A stretch of 64,000 nucleotides of DNA from Azoarcus sp. KH32C (lineage in GTDB: Bacteria > Pseudomonadota > Gammaproteobacteria > Burkholderiales > Rhodocyclaceae), in assembly GCF_000349945.1 (NCBI RefSeq), contig NC_020516.1, positions 3,410,001-3,474,000 of the forward strand, in the 5' to 3' direction. Position 1 is the stretch's first letter. Each line of letters starts with the position of its first letter. A program made the translations under genes and the position numbers. Under the pieces are notes generated by a model. The model ran no database searches. It saw only the letters and a list, made by a program, of their open reading frames with translations, and had not been told where the DNA came from. Of this stretch, positions 23,312 through 32,631 are shown piece by piece.

Positions 23312-23914
23312 TTATTCTTTTTCGACCGGAATCGAAACCAGTTCGACGCAATCAGCACGCTTGACTGCCACTTGCACCGCCGGATCCACCCGACGGATAC
23401 CCTTGCGCGTACGCAGCGTCAGCGTGACTGCCACTACCATCGCGACGAGCAGCAGCAACGAGGCAAGTTCGAACGGGTACGCATAGTCCGTGTACAGCAA
23501 GCGCCCCAGTTCGCGGGTATTGCTGTAGCCGGCTAGCGCGGCCGGCGGTTCCGGCATGGCTTCGAGACCGAAATAGCGCCCTCCCAGCACAAGTGCCATT
23601 TCGACCACCAGCAGGGCCCCAATCAACGCACCGACCGGCAGATAACTCCAGAAGCCTTCACGCAGTCTGTCGATGTTGATGTCGAGCATCATGACGACAA
23701 ACAGGAACAGGACCATCACTGCCCCGACATAGACCATCACCAGCACGATGGCGAGGAACTCGGCAGCCAGAAGCAGCCAGATCCCGCCCGCAGTGAAGAA
23801 GGCGAGCACAAGGAACAACGCGGCATGCACCGGGTTCCTCGCAGTAATGACTCTCAGCCCGGCGAAGACCATGATTGCCGAGAGTACGTAAAAGACAAAG
23901 GTTTTGAATTCCAT
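23312..23914 (-). CDS. nuoJ: NADH-quinone oxidoreductase subunit J
   Basis: Five-helix membrane subunit, 200 aa, next to NuoK in the E-channel region. The conserved third helix (VLVMVYVGAVMVLFLFVVM), whose movement couples quinone reduction to pumping, is clear. The C-terminal tail (RKGIRRVDPAVQVAVKRADCV in shorter form) is typical of betaproteobacterial NuoJ. Thirty-one bases after nuoI. Confidence 0.94.
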   Translation of the reverse strand: MEFKTFVFYVLSAIMVFAGLRVITARNPVHAALFLVLAFFTAGGIWLLLAAEFLAIVLVMVYVGAVMVLFLFVVMMLDINIDRLREGFWSYLPVGALIGALLVVEMALVLGGRYFGLEAMPEPPAALAGYSNTRELGRLLYTDYAYPFELASLLLLVAMVVAVTLTLRTRKGIRRVDPAVQVAVKRADCVELVSIPVEKE

Positions 23915-23945
23915 GCTCTTTCCCGTGGCGCCCTAAGGCTTTCCC

Positions 23946-24434
23946 TTAGCGATACTTGGCATCGGCTTCGCGGTCGGCGGCAATCTGCGCCTCGTGCCGG
24001 TCACCGACCGCAAGCAGCATCTGCTTCGTGTAGTAAAGGTCGCCGCGCTGCTCGCCGTGATACTCGAACACACGCGTCTCGACGATCGCATCCACCGGGC
24101 AAGCCTCTTCGCAGAAGCCGCAGAAGATGCATTTCGTCAGATCGATGTCATACCGTGTCGTACGCCGCGAACCGTCGTCCCGCTGATCCGATTCGATCGT
24201 GATGGCCATCGCCGGACAAATCGCTTCGCACAGCTTGCACGCGATGCAGCGCTCCTCGCCGTTCGGGTAGCGACGCAAGGCGTGCAGCCCACGGAAACGA
24301 GAACTCTGAGGAGTCTTCTCTTCCGGAAACTGGACCGTAATTTTTCGCGCAAACAGGTGTCGCCCCGTAAGCGCCATGCCCTTAATCAGTTCCTTGAGGA
24401 ACAGGCTACCGATGTAATCCTTCGCACCCATCAA
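23946..24434 (-). CDS. nuoI: NADH-quinone oxidoreductase subunit I
   Basis: Ferredoxin-type subunit of the hydrophilic arm, 162 aa. It carries two complete [4Fe-4S] motifs, CIACKLCEAICP and CIFCGFCEEACP (clusters N6a and N6b), which hand electrons to NuoB. The N-terminal amphipathic segment (GSLFLKELIKGMALTGRH) anchors it to the membrane interface. Starts 7 bases after nuoH. Confidence 0.96.
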   Translation of the reverse strand: MMGAKDYIGSLFLKELIKGMALTGRHLFARKITVQFPEEKTPQSSRFRGLHALRRYPNGEERCIACKLCEAICPAMAITIESDQRDDGSRRTTRYDIDLTKCIFCGFCEEACPVDAIVETRVFEYHGEQRGDLYYTKQMLLAVGDRHEAQIAADREADAKYR

Positions 24435-24441
24435 AGGCCCC

Positions 24442-25491
24442 TCACTTCCAGATCGACAGCGGGGACATCATCCACACCGTCACCACGAGCACCCAAACCA
24501 GGGTGATAGGAATGAATACCTTCCAGCCCAACCGCATGATGTGGTCGTACCGGAAACGCGGAAATGTCGCTCGAGCCCACAGAAACAGGAACAAGATGAA
24601 CGCAGTCTTGAGCGCCAGCCACAGGAACCCGTCGGGGAATGCGCTGAACGGCGACAGCCACCCGCCCAGGAAGAGCGTCGAGGTCATTGCCGACACGAGG
24701 AACATATTCGCGTACTCGGCGAGGAAGAACAGCGCGAACGCCATTCCCGAATACTCGACCATGTGGCCGGCAACGATTTCGGATTCGCCTTCGACGACGT
24801 CGAACGGCGCACGGTTGGTCTCGGCGATACCCGAGATCAGATAAACCACGAACATCGGGAACATCGGCAGCCAGTTCCACGACAGGATCGAAAAACCCAT
24901 GTCGGCGAATCGGCCATGCCCTTGCGAATTCACTATGTCGGAGAGATTGAGACTCGCGGAGACCATCAGCACGCAAATCAGTGCGAAGCCCATCGCCACT
25001 TCGTACGACACCATTTGTGCCGCCGCGCGCATCGACCCGAGAAACGCGTACTTCGAGTTCGACGCCCACCCGGCGATGATGACGCCGTAGACTTCCATCG
25101 ACGTGATCGCCATCAGGAACAACAAGCCGGCGTTAAGATTCGAAAGCACCAGCCCGTCACCGAACGGAACCACAACCCAAGCAGCCAGCGACGGGGCAAT
25201 GGCCATGATCGGCCCGACAATGAACAAGCCCTTGCTCGCGCCCGACGGAACGATGATTTCCTTAAGGAGCAGCTTGATGCCGTCCGCCATCGGCTGCAGC
25301 AGCCCTTTCGGACCAACTCGGTTTGGACCGATCCGGACCTGCATGTAGCCGATCACCTTTCGCTCGGCAAGGGTCAGATACGCGACGCCGATCATCAGCG
25401 GAGCGACAACGGCCACGATCTTGGCGAGGGTCCACACCAGCGGCCAGGTTGGGCCGAAAAACTGTGATACCGGTTCAAGCAACGCTTCCAT
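24442..25491 (-). CDS. nuoH: NADH-quinone oxidoreductase subunit H
   Basis: Membrane subunit that forms the entrance of the quinone chamber, 349 aa with about eight helices. The conserved first loop (RIGPNRVGPKGLLQPMADG), which lines the quinone site, and the acidic loop (APFDVVEGESEIVAGHMVEY in pieces) are intact. The ATG at 25491 shares one base with the nuoG stop (TAATG); a longer frame from 25521 would overlap nuoG and adds ten non-conserved residues. Confidence 0.96.
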   Translation of the reverse strand: MEALLEPVSQFFGPTWPLVWTLAKIVAVVAPLMIGVAYLTLAERKVIGYMQVRIGPNRVGPKGLLQPMADGIKLLLKEIIVPSGASKGLFIVGPIMAIAPSLAAWVVVPFGDGLVLSNLNAGLLFLMAITSMEVYGVIIAGWASNSKYAFLGSMRAAAQMVSYEVAMGFALICVLMVSASLNLSDIVNSQGHGRFADMGFSILSWNWLPMFPMFVVYLISGIAETNRAPFDVVEGESEIVAGHMVEYSGMAFALFFLAEYANMFLVSAMTSTLFLGGWLSPFSAFPDGFLWLALKTAFILFLFLWARATFPRFRYDHIMRLGWKVFIPITLVWVLVVTVWMMSPLSIWK

Positions 25492-27830
25492 TAGATTCGC
25501 TCCAGGCTGATCTGGCCGCACATCGCGCCCAGCGCAACAGTCTCAGGATGAGCAGCAGCGATTCGGACGCAGTTGGCAGCAACCGAATCATCGGCAACGA
25601 CCTTGCACTCCACGGCCGCACCACCTTGCCTCACACGAACGCGCGCGCCAGCGTCGATACCCAGTGCGCTCAACGTCGAAGCGCTCGCGCGAACCGGGGC
25701 GGCCTTGGCATCTCTGGTCTTCTGCAACGAGACTGCGCGGCGGACCAGGGGGTCGGCGGCATACATCGGCACGTCACTGACGCGCTCCAGCCCGGCAGAA
25801 GCGGAGGCAGCGGGCGCTAACGACAAACCGGAGATGCGGCTCGACAAGCGCGAAGCGATTTCTTCACCAAGGACCTCGGCGGCGACGGCTTCGGAGTCGT
25901 TCTGCTCGAACCCGTCGAACTTGAACAGGTTGCCGAGCACACGAAGGACCTTCCATGCCGGTCGGGTCTCGCCAAGGGGACGAGCAACCGCGTGGAAATT
26001 CTGGGCACGGCCTTCGCAATTCACAAATGTGCCCGACGTTTCGGTGAAAGGAGCCACCGGGAGCAGAACGTCCGCCGTCGCGAGCAGCGAAGCCGACTTG
26101 AACGCCGTCATCGCCACAACCAAGGGCGCCGAGCCAAGGGCCGCCATCGCTGCAACGGGGTCCGCGAAATCCATGTCCGGTTCGGCGTTCAAAAGCAGGT
26201 AGGCCTTCCGGGGCTGTTCCAGCATTTGGCGCGCATTCAGCCCGCCGACAAGCGGATGAGCCTTAACCAAATATCCACCCACGCTGTTCGCAGCCTCGCC
26301 GATCACGCCATAACTCGCACCAGCAACGCGCGCAATCTCCTGCGCGACCAGCTGGATGTCGGCTGCATTCTCACTCTGCACCACCAGATTGCCGAGCCAA
26401 ACAGCAGACTTGCGACCGCTGGACAGACTGCGTGCGATTGCGCGCGCTTCGTCGCCGATTACCGACGGCAACTGTCCGGCAAACTCCTCGGAGACCGGCA
26501 CGCCCTTTTCGCTCGCAAGCGCGGAAAGAACCTCGAGAAGCGTCGTAACGATTGCAGACGGAGCGACCACAGCACGATTCCGGACCGGTAGCTTCCAATC
26601 ATCAGCCGCCGAATCGACCGCACTCACTTCGAGCCCACGCTTCGCGGCTTGTCGAACACGCTGACAGAGGAGCGGCGCGTCCTTGCGCAGGAAACTTCCA
26701 ATGACCAGCAAGCGACTCAGGCTCGAGACGTCTGCGATCGACATGCCGAGCGACGGGACGCCTTCGCGGTATCCGTCCGCGCGGAAATCACTCTGGCGCA
26801 GACGGAAATCCACGTGGTCCGAGCCGATCGCGCGAGTAAACTTCTGCAGGAGATGCAGTTCCTCAAGCGTGGAATGCGGCGATGCCAACGCACCGATTGC
26901 GCCAGGTCCATTTTCCTTGCTGGTCTTCCGCAGCCCGTTTGCAACGAACTCGAGCGCAGTCTGCCAATCGGTCTGCTTCCACGCCCCACCTTCCTTGAGC
27001 ATGGGAACAGTCAGCCGGTCGTCGCTGCTAAGCCCTTCATACGAAAAGCGATCCTTGTCCGTGAGCCAGCACTCGTTCACCTCTTCGTTTTCGAGAGGCA
27101 GAACGCGTTTCACCGCATCGTGCTTAACCTGAACGATCAGATTCGCCCCCAGCGAATCATGCGGGCTGACAGACTTGCGGCGGGACAACTCCCACGTCCG
27201 CGCGGCGAAGCGGAACGGCTTCGACGTCAGTGCACCGACCGGGCACAGATCGATGATATTTCCGGAAAGTTCGGAATCGACCGTCCGCTCGACGAACGGC
27301 ATGATTTCCGCATGCTCTCCGCGAAACGCCTGGCCCAGTTCCATTTCACCGGCGATTTCTGTCGTGAAACGAACACAGCGCGTGCAATTGATGCAGCGAG
27401 TCATGTCCGTGGCGACGAGCGGCCCCAAGTTCTTACTGAGAACGACGCGCTTCTCTTCCTGGTAACGCGACTGGCTGCCACCGTAGCCAACTGCCAAATC
27501 CTGAAGCTGGCACTCACCACCTTGGTCACAGATCGGACAGTCGAGCGGATGGTTGACCAGCAGAAACTCCATGACGCCCTTTTGTGCCTTGATCGCCTGT
27601 TCCGACCTCGTCCAGACCTTCATGCCATTGGTGACGGGGGTCGCGCAGGCCGGCAGCGGCTTCGGCGCCTTCTCAACCTGCACCAAGCACATACGGCAAT
27701 TGGCGGCAATCGAGAGTTTCTTGTGATAACAGAAGTGCGGGATGAAAGCACCGGTCTTGGTAGCAGCATCCATGATGGTGCTGCCATCCTCGACCGTCAC
27801 CTGCTTGCCGTCGATTTCGATCTCTAGCAT
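25491..27830 (-). CDS. nuoG: NADH-quinone oxidoreductase subunit G
   Basis: Largest iron-sulfur subunit, 779 aa from the ATG at 27830, which shares one base with the nuoF stop. N-terminal [2Fe-2S] ligands C34, C45, C48 and C62; the His-Cys3 [4Fe-4S] motif (NHPLDCPICDQGGECQLQ); then a ferredoxin-like segment (CINCTRCVRF, later DLCPVGALTS). The long C-terminal part is the inactive molybdopterin oxidoreductase-like domain usual for NuoG. The frame extends upstream to 27887, but those 19 residues overlap nuoF and are not conserved. Confidence 0.96.
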   Translation of the reverse strand: MLEIEIDGKQVTVEDGSTIMDAATKTGAFIPHFCYHKKLSIAANCRMCLVQVEKAPKPLPACATPVTNGMKVWTRSEQAIKAQKGVMEFLLVNHPLDCPICDQGGECQLQDLAVGYGGSQSRYQEEKRVVLSKNLGPLVATDMTRCINCTRCVRFTTEIAGEMELGQAFRGEHAEIMPFVERTVDSELSGNIIDLCPVGALTSKPFRFAARTWELSRRKSVSPHDSLGANLIVQVKHDAVKRVLPLENEEVNECWLTDKDRFSYEGLSSDDRLTVPMLKEGGAWKQTDWQTALEFVANGLRKTSKENGPGAIGALASPHSTLEELHLLQKFTRAIGSDHVDFRLRQSDFRADGYREGVPSLGMSIADVSSLSRLLVIGSFLRKDAPLLCQRVRQAAKRGLEVSAVDSAADDWKLPVRNRAVVAPSAIVTTLLEVLSALASEKGVPVSEEFAGQLPSVIGDEARAIARSLSSGRKSAVWLGNLVVQSENAADIQLVAQEIARVAGASYGVIGEAANSVGGYLVKAHPLVGGLNARQMLEQPRKAYLLLNAEPDMDFADPVAAMAALGSAPLVVAMTAFKSASLLATADVLLPVAPFTETSGTFVNCEGRAQNFHAVARPLGETRPAWKVLRVLGNLFKFDGFEQNDSEAVAAEVLGEEIASRLSSRISGLSLAPAASASAGLERVSDVPMYAADPLVRRAVSLQKTRDAKAAPVRASASTLSALGIDAGARVRVRQGGAAVECKVVADDSVAANCVRIAAAHPETVALGAMCGQISLERI

Positions 27831-29143
27831 CACGGTCTCACGTAGATTTGGCTGCCCGAATGTTGAACTTCGGGAGGCACTAGACATTTCTTGTTTTCGA
27901 TGTGGTACTGGAATTCGTCGCCGAAATGCTTCACGAAGCTCTGGACGGGCATCGACGCAGCGTCACCGAGCGCGCAAATCGTGCGACCCATGATGTTTCC
28001 AGTAACGGAATTCAGAAGATCCAGATCGTCGGAACGGCCAAGACCGTTCTCGATCCGATGGACGACGCGGTACAGCCAGCCGGTGCCCTCACGGCAAGGC
28101 GTACATTGTCCGCAGGATTCTTCGAAGTAGAAATACGACAGCCGTTCGAGCGCCTTCACCATGCAGGTGGTCTCGTCCATGACGATGACCGCTCCGGAGC
28201 CAAGCATCGACCCAGCTTTCGAGATCGAGTCGTAGTCCATCGTACAGTCCATCATGACGCTACCGGGAACCACGGGCGCAGACGAACCACCGGGAATGAC
28301 CGCCTTCAACTTGCGGCCGCCACGCATGCCGCCTGCCATTTCGAGCAGCTCGGCAAAGGGAGTACCCATCGCCACTTCGTAATTCCCGGGTCGATTGACG
28401 TGACCGGAAACGGAGAAAAGCTTGGTACCGCCGTTATTCGGCTTGCCGAGATTCAGGAAGCCTTCGCCACCCATATTCACGATGAACGGCACCGACGCAA
28501 AAGTCTCGGTGTTGTTGATCGTGGTCGGCTTGCCATACAGACCATAGCTCGCGGGGAACGGGGGCTTGAATCGCGGCTGTCCCTTCTTGCCTTCGATCGA
28601 CTCCAGCAACGCGGTTTCTTCGCCGCAGATATATGCGCCGTAACCGTGGTGTGCAAACAGATCAAAGGAGAATTCGGAACCCAGGATATTCTTTCCGAGC
28701 AACCCGGCTTCGCGCGCCTCAGCGAGCGCCTCTTCGAAGCGTTGGTAAACTTCGAAAATTTCGCCGTGAATGTAGTTGTATCCGCGCTCGCAGCCCATTG
28801 CATAGGCCGCGATCGTCATCCCCTCGATAACCGTATGGGGGTTGTAGCGCAGGATATCTCGGTCCTTGAACGTGCCCGGTTCACCTTCGTCGGAGTTACA
28901 GCAAAGGTACTTCGCCCCGGGGAAGGAACGCGGCATGAAGCTCCACTTGAGGCCGGTGGGAAACCCGGCGCCACCGCGCCCGCGCAGCGACGACGCCTTC
29001 AGTTCCGCAATGATGGCTTCCGGCGCAATCTTTTCGTCGATTATCTTGCGCAGCGCCGAATAGCCCCCGCGCGCAACATAATCCTGAAGCCCCCAAGTAC
29101 GATCGCCGTCCAGTCCGGCGAGAATCAGTCCGCCTGCGCTCAT
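27830..29143 (-). CDS. nuoF: NADH-quinone oxidoreductase subunit F
   Basis: NADH-binding flavoprotein, 437 aa. FMN loop LRGRGGAGFPTGLKW, CNSDEGEPGTFKDRD, NADH segment YGAYICGEETALLES and the [4Fe-4S] ligands ESCGQCTPCREG with a later Cys in TICALG are all present. It overlaps nuoE by 4 bases and nuoG by 1. It is a paralogue of the HoxF C-terminal half encoded some 23 kb away. Confidence 0.97.
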   Translation of the reverse strand: MSAGGLILAGLDGDRTWGLQDYVARGGYSALRKIIDEKIAPEAIIAELKASSLRGRGGAGFPTGLKWSFMPRSFPGAKYLCCNSDEGEPGTFKDRDILRYNPHTVIEGMTIAAYAMGCERGYNYIHGEIFEVYQRFEEALAEAREAGLLGKNILGSEFSFDLFAHHGYGAYICGEETALLESIEGKKGQPRFKPPFPASYGLYGKPTTINNTETFASVPFIVNMGGEGFLNLGKPNNGGTKLFSVSGHVNRPGNYEVAMGTPFAELLEMAGGMRGGRKLKAVIPGGSSAPVVPGSVMMDCTMDYDSISKAGSMLGSGAVIVMDETTCMVKALERLSYFYFEESCGQCTPCREGTGWLYRVVHRIENGLGRSDDLDLLNSVTGNIMGRTICALGDAASMPVQSFVKHFGDEFQYHIENKKCLVPPEVQHSGSQIYVRP

Positions 29144-29619
29144 TTGCTTTCCAGCTCCGCCAGCATCTGGTCGATCTTTTCCTTAGTCATCCAGCTGCAC
29201 ATGCGATGGTTATTGACCAGCAACACCGGCGCATCGCCACAGGCCCCCATGCACTCGCCTTCTTTCAGCGTAAACATGCCGTCGGCCGTCGTCTCGTTGA
29301 AATCGATACCCAGCTTTTCCTTGAGATACGTTGCCGCATGCACCCCGCCCGATAGCGCACAGGGCAAATTGGTGCACACCGTGATCTTGTGGCGGCCGAC
29401 GGGTTCGAGGTCGTACATGTTGTAGAAACTGGCGACTTCGAACGCAGCAATCGCAGGCATCCCGAGATACCCGGCGACAAATTCGATGACGTCCTTCGGA
29501 AGCCAGCCTTTTTCGACCTGCGCAATGCGCAGCGCTGACATGCACGCAGACTGCTTTTGATCCGGTGGATACTTGGCGATCTCGCGATCAATCTGTTGTA
29601 GCGATTCCTGACTCAGCAT
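29140..29619 (-). CDS. nuoE: NADH-quinone oxidoreductase subunit E
   Basis: Thioredoxin-fold subunit holding the off-path [2Fe-2S] cluster N1a, 159 aa. All four ligands are present: CTNLPC and CMGAC. This is the intact form of the domain that has lost its ligands in HoxF of the same window. Fifty-one bases after nuoD; overlaps nuoF by ATGA. Confidence 0.96.
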   Translation of the reverse strand: MLSQESLQQIDREIAKYPPDQKQSACMSALRIAQVEKGWLPKDVIEFVAGYLGMPAIAAFEVASFYNMYDLEPVGRHKITVCTNLPCALSGGVHAATYLKEKLGIDFNETTADGMFTLKEGECMGACGDAPVLLVNNHRMCSWMTKEKIDQMLAELESK

Positions 29620-29670
29620 TTCGTACTCGTCTTCCCGCGTTGCCTGCCGATGTTCTTAAGTTCGCTGCGT

Positions 29671-30924
29671 TCAGCGATCGATTTCGCCGAACACGATATC
29701 CATCGTTCCGATGATGGCGACCACGTCGGCGATCATGTGGCCCCGTGCCATTTCGTCCATCGCTGCCAGGTGCGCAAATCCAGGCGCACGCAACTTCAGG
29801 CGATACGGCTTGTTCGCGCCATCGGAAACCGCATAAACACCGAATTCACCCTTCGGATGCTCCACTGCCGAATAGACCTCGCCCTTCGGCACATGCATCC
29901 CTTCGGTGAAGAGCTTGAAGTGGTGAATCAGCTCTTCCATGTTGGCTTTCATGCGTTCGCGCGGCGGCGGTGCAACCTTGTGATTATCGGCAATAACCGG
30001 CCCGGGATTCGCGCGCAACCAAGCGATGCATTGCTTGATGATGCGGTTCGATTGACGCATCTCTTCCATACGGCACAGATAGCGGTCGTAGCAGTCCCCG
30101 TTTTTGCCGAGGGGCACATCGAAATCTACCTGATCGTAAACTTCGTACGGCTGCTTGCGACGCAGATCCCAGGCCACGCCCGAACCCCGAAGCATGACTC
30201 CGGTGAAACCGAGCGCCTTCGCCTGCTCCGGCGAAACGACACCGATCCCGACCGTACGCTGCTTCCAGATCCGGTTGTCGGTGAGCAGAGTTTCATACTC
30301 GTCGCAATAGCCGTCGAAACGGTTGGTGAAGTCCTCAAGAAAATCCAGCATGGAACCCTGCCGGCTTTCATTGAGTTCTTGAACCGTCTTCGCGTTCTTG
30401 AACTTGTTGACCTGATACTGCGGCATGCGGTCCGGCAAATCGCGATATACACCGCCCGGCCGGTAATAAGCGGCATGCAAACGCGCCCCGGAAACGGCCT
30501 CGTACACGTCGAGCAGATCCTCGCGCTCGCGGAAGGTGTAAAGCACCATCGTCATCGCACCGATATCGAGCGCGTGCGTACCGATACCGAGAAGGTGATT
30601 CAGGATCCGCGTGATTTCATCGAACATCACGCGAATGTATTGCGCGCGGATTGGCACCTCGAGACCGAGCAATTTCTCGATTGCCATGCAATAGGCGTGC
30701 TCGTTGCACATCATCGAGACGTAGTCGAGTCGATCCATATACGGGACCGACTGGATCCAGGTACGCGTCTCGGCGAGTTTTTCGGTACCACGATGCAGCA
30801 GCCCGATATGCGGGTCTGCACGCTCGACGACTTCGCCATCGAGTTCCAGCACCAGACGGAGCACGCCGTGCGCGGACGGGTGCTGCGGACCAAAGTTGAT
30901 GGTGTAATTGCGAATCTCAGCCAT
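29671..30924 (-). CDS. nuoD: NADH-quinone oxidoreductase subunit D
   Basis: Quinone-site subunit related to hydrogenase large subunits, 417 aa. GPQHPSAHGVLR carries the conserved quinone-pocket His; the nickel cysteines of the ancestral hydrogenase are absent, as expected. The ATG at 30924 (MAEIRNYTINFG) overlaps the nuoC stop by 8 bases and is the family start; the frame runs upstream to 30975 but lies inside nuoC. Homologous to HoxH in this window. Confidence 0.96.
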   Translation of the reverse strand: MAEIRNYTINFGPQHPSAHGVLRLVLELDGEVVERADPHIGLLHRGTEKLAETRTWIQSVPYMDRLDYVSMMCNEHAYCMAIEKLLGLEVPIRAQYIRVMFDEITRILNHLLGIGTHALDIGAMTMVLYTFREREDLLDVYEAVSGARLHAAYYRPGGVYRDLPDRMPQYQVNKFKNAKTVQELNESRQGSMLDFLEDFTNRFDGYCDEYETLLTDNRIWKQRTVGIGVVSPEQAKALGFTGVMLRGSGVAWDLRRKQPYEVYDQVDFDVPLGKNGDCYDRYLCRMEEMRQSNRIIKQCIAWLRANPGPVIADNHKVAPPPRERMKANMEELIHHFKLFTEGMHVPKGEVYSAVEHPKGEFGVYAVSDGANKPYRLKLRAPGFAHLAAMDEMARGHMIADVVAIIGTMDIVFGEIDR

Positions 30925-31522
30925 GGCCGACATCCCCGTAATTGTCTTCGCGAACAATGCGCGGCGTGTTTTCACGCGGCTCGATCGTCACAGGCTGATA
31001 AACGACACGCCCCTGCTCAGGGTCGTAACGCATTTCCACGTAACCAGAAATCGGAAAATCCTTGCGGAACGGATGACCGACGAAACCATAGTCCGTCAAG
31101 ATCCGACGCAGATCGGGGTGACCGCTGAACATGATGCCGTACAAATCGAAGGTTTCGCGCTCATACCAGTTCGCACTGGGCCAGATACCGACTAGTGACT
31201 CCAGCACGGGAAACTCGTCTTCGTCGGCAAAGGCACGCAAACGCACGCGCCAGTTCTTGGAAACCGAGAGCAAATGCGCAGCCGCGGCAAAACGCCGACC
31301 TTCCCAAGGCGCATTTCCGTAAGCGGAATAATCCAGACCAGAGAGATCGACCAGCTGCTCGAAGGCGAGCTCCGGATGATTCTTCAGCTCCTGCGCAACG
31401 GCAAGATAATCACCGGCAGACACCTCGATCGTGACTTCACCGCGATCGAGAACAAGGGAGCGCAGCCGGTCACCAAAGACTTCCTGAAGGACCTGACCGA
31501 GACGTTCTAGCTTCGCACTCAT
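30917..31522 (-). CDS. nuoC: NADH-quinone oxidoreductase subunit C
   Basis: Peripheral arm subunit, 201 aa, 30-kDa subunit family. The conserved C-terminal block (ERETFDLYGIMFSGHPDLRR in pieces, then GHPFRKDFP) is clear. I chose ATG 31522 (MSAKLERLG) because GGTGGA lies 5 bases upstream; ATG 31534 and GTG 31537 overlap the nuoB stop and are possible alternatives. Confidence 0.94.
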   Translation of the reverse strand: MSAKLERLGQVLQEVFGDRLRSLVLDRGEVTIEVSAGDYLAVAQELKNHPELAFEQLVDLSGLDYSAYGNAPWEGRRFAAAAHLLSVSKNWRVRLRAFADEDEFPVLESLVGIWPSANWYERETFDLYGIMFSGHPDLRRILTDYGFVGHPFRKDFPISGYVEMRYDPEQGRVVYQPVTIEPRENTPRIVREDNYGDVGHG

Positions 31523-31533
31523 AAATCCACCCA

Positions 31534-32010
31534 TCACCGCGCTATGGTGTTCGTGCGCTTGATCTTGTTTTGCAGCTGGATAATGCCGTAGAGCAGCGCT
31601 TCGGCCGTCGGGGGGCAGCCCGGCACATAGACATCAACCGGAACGATCCGGTCGCAGCCCCGAACCACCGAATACGAGTAGTGGTAATAGCCGCCACCAT
31701 TGGCGCAGGAGCCCATCGAGATCACCCAACGGGGTTCCGCCATCTGCTCGTAAACCTTGCGCAATGCAGGCGCCATCTTGTTACAGAGCGTGCCTGCTAC
31801 GATCATCAGATCGGACTGACGCGGACTGGGCCGGAAGACAACGCCGAAACGGTCAAGATCATAACGCGAACAGCCTGCATGAATCATTTCGACCGCACAG
31901 CACGCAAGACCGAAAGTCATTGGCCACAGCGAGCCAGTACGCGTCCAGTTAATCACTGCATCCAGGGATGTAGTGACAAATCCTTCGCGAAAGACGCCCT
32001 CAATACTCAT
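31534..32010 (-). CDS. nuoB: NADH-quinone oxidoreductase subunit B
   Basis: Holds the terminal cluster N2 that reduces quinone, 158 aa. Adjacent Cys pair in LACCAVEM, plus GSCANGGGYY and the final ligand in VPGCPPTAEALLYG. Three bases separate it from nuoA. Homologous to HoxY in this window. Confidence 0.97.
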   Translation of the reverse strand: MSIEGVFREGFVTTSLDAVINWTRTGSLWPMTFGLACCAVEMIHAGCSRYDLDRFGVVFRPSPRQSDLMIVAGTLCNKMAPALRKVYEQMAEPRWVISMGSCANGGGYYHYSYSVVRGCDRIVPVDVYVPGCPPTAEALLYGIIQLQNKIKRTNTIAR

Positions 32011-32013
32011 GCA

Positions 32014-32388
32014 TCACTCCCAGTCGAGCGCACCGTTTTTCCACTCGACGATATAGCCGATAACCAGAACGGCAAGAAAAACCATTACCGAACCGAATAC
32101 GAACCAGGCGACCTGACCGGCCGCAATGAATTCCTGGAAGACTGTCGCCCACGGAAACAGAAAGGCGATCTCGAGATCGAACAGAATGAAAAGAATCGCG
32201 ATGAGGTAATAGCGCACGTCGAACTTCATGCGCGCGTCTTCGAACGCCTCGAAACCGCACTCGTACGGAGACAGCTTTTCGCTATCCGGGCGATAGGGCG
32301 CAAGAACGCGCCCAAGAATGAGAGGCACTATGCCCACACCAAGACCCACGAGGATGAACATCAGAACAGGAAAGTAGTTTTCCAGCAT
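32014..32388 (-). CDS. nuoA: NADH-quinone oxidoreductase subunit A
   Basis: First gene of the nuo operon, 124 aa, three-helix membrane subunit. The conserved loop (KLSPYECGFEAFEDARMKFD) includes the Cys that moves during catalysis. The ATG at 32388 (MLENYFPVLMF) is the family start; the upstream extension to 32460 runs into the tRNA terminator. No clear promoter is visible in the 58 bases between that terminator and the ATG. Confidence 0.95.
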   Translation of the reverse strand: MLENYFPVLMFILVGLGVGIVPLILGRVLAPYRPDSEKLSPYECGFEAFEDARMKFDVRYYLIAILFILFDLEIAFLFPWATVFQEFIAAGQVAWFVFGSVMVFLAVLVIGYIVEWKNGALDWE

Positions 32389-32446
32389 TGCGTGACACCC
32401 CGTCAATTGTCGGTTTGTTTTAGTTTTACTTCCTGCCTCTCGGCAT

Positions 32447-32469
32447 GAAAACGCCCGCATGCGCGGGCG
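32447..32469 (-). terminator. rho-independent terminator after tRNA-Leu
   Basis: On the minus strand CGCCCGC-gcat-GCGGGCG followed by TTTT. It sits 12 bases past the tRNA 3' end and 58 bases before nuoA, so it separates the tRNA (and any tpiA-secG read-through) from nuo. Confidence 0.75.
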
Positions 32470-32481
32470 ATTCAGATATGC

Positions 32482-32566
32482 TGGTGCCGACGGTGAGACT
32501 CGAACTCACACGGCTTGCGCCACCACCCCCTCAAGATGGCGTGTCTACCAATTTCACCACGTCGGC
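32482..32566 (-). tRNA. tRNA-Leu (GAG anticodon)
   Basis: 85 bases with encoded CCA. Acceptor stem GCCGACG/CGTCGGC, D-arm with TGGTAGACACG, anticodon stem CCATC/GGTGG around loop TTGAGGG (anticodon GAG, bases 32530-32532), class II long variable arm, T-arm with GTTCGAGTC. Reads CUC and CUU leucine codons. It sits between secG and nuoA on the same strand. Confidence 0.95.
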
Positions 32567-32589
32567 ACGTCGTTCGTTACAGCTCGAAA

Positions 32590-32618
32590 ATTATACGACT
32601 TTTTCCGCGCTGCGCAAA
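32590..32618 (-). promoter_or_regulatory. promoter of tRNA-Leu
   Basis: A perfect TATAAT at 32590-32595 with a weak TTTGCG 17 bases upstream (32613-32618). Expected start near 32583, about 17 bases before the mature tRNA. It overlaps nothing and lies just after the secG stop. Confidence 0.65.
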
Positions 32619-32631
32619 GGCAAAAGTGTGC

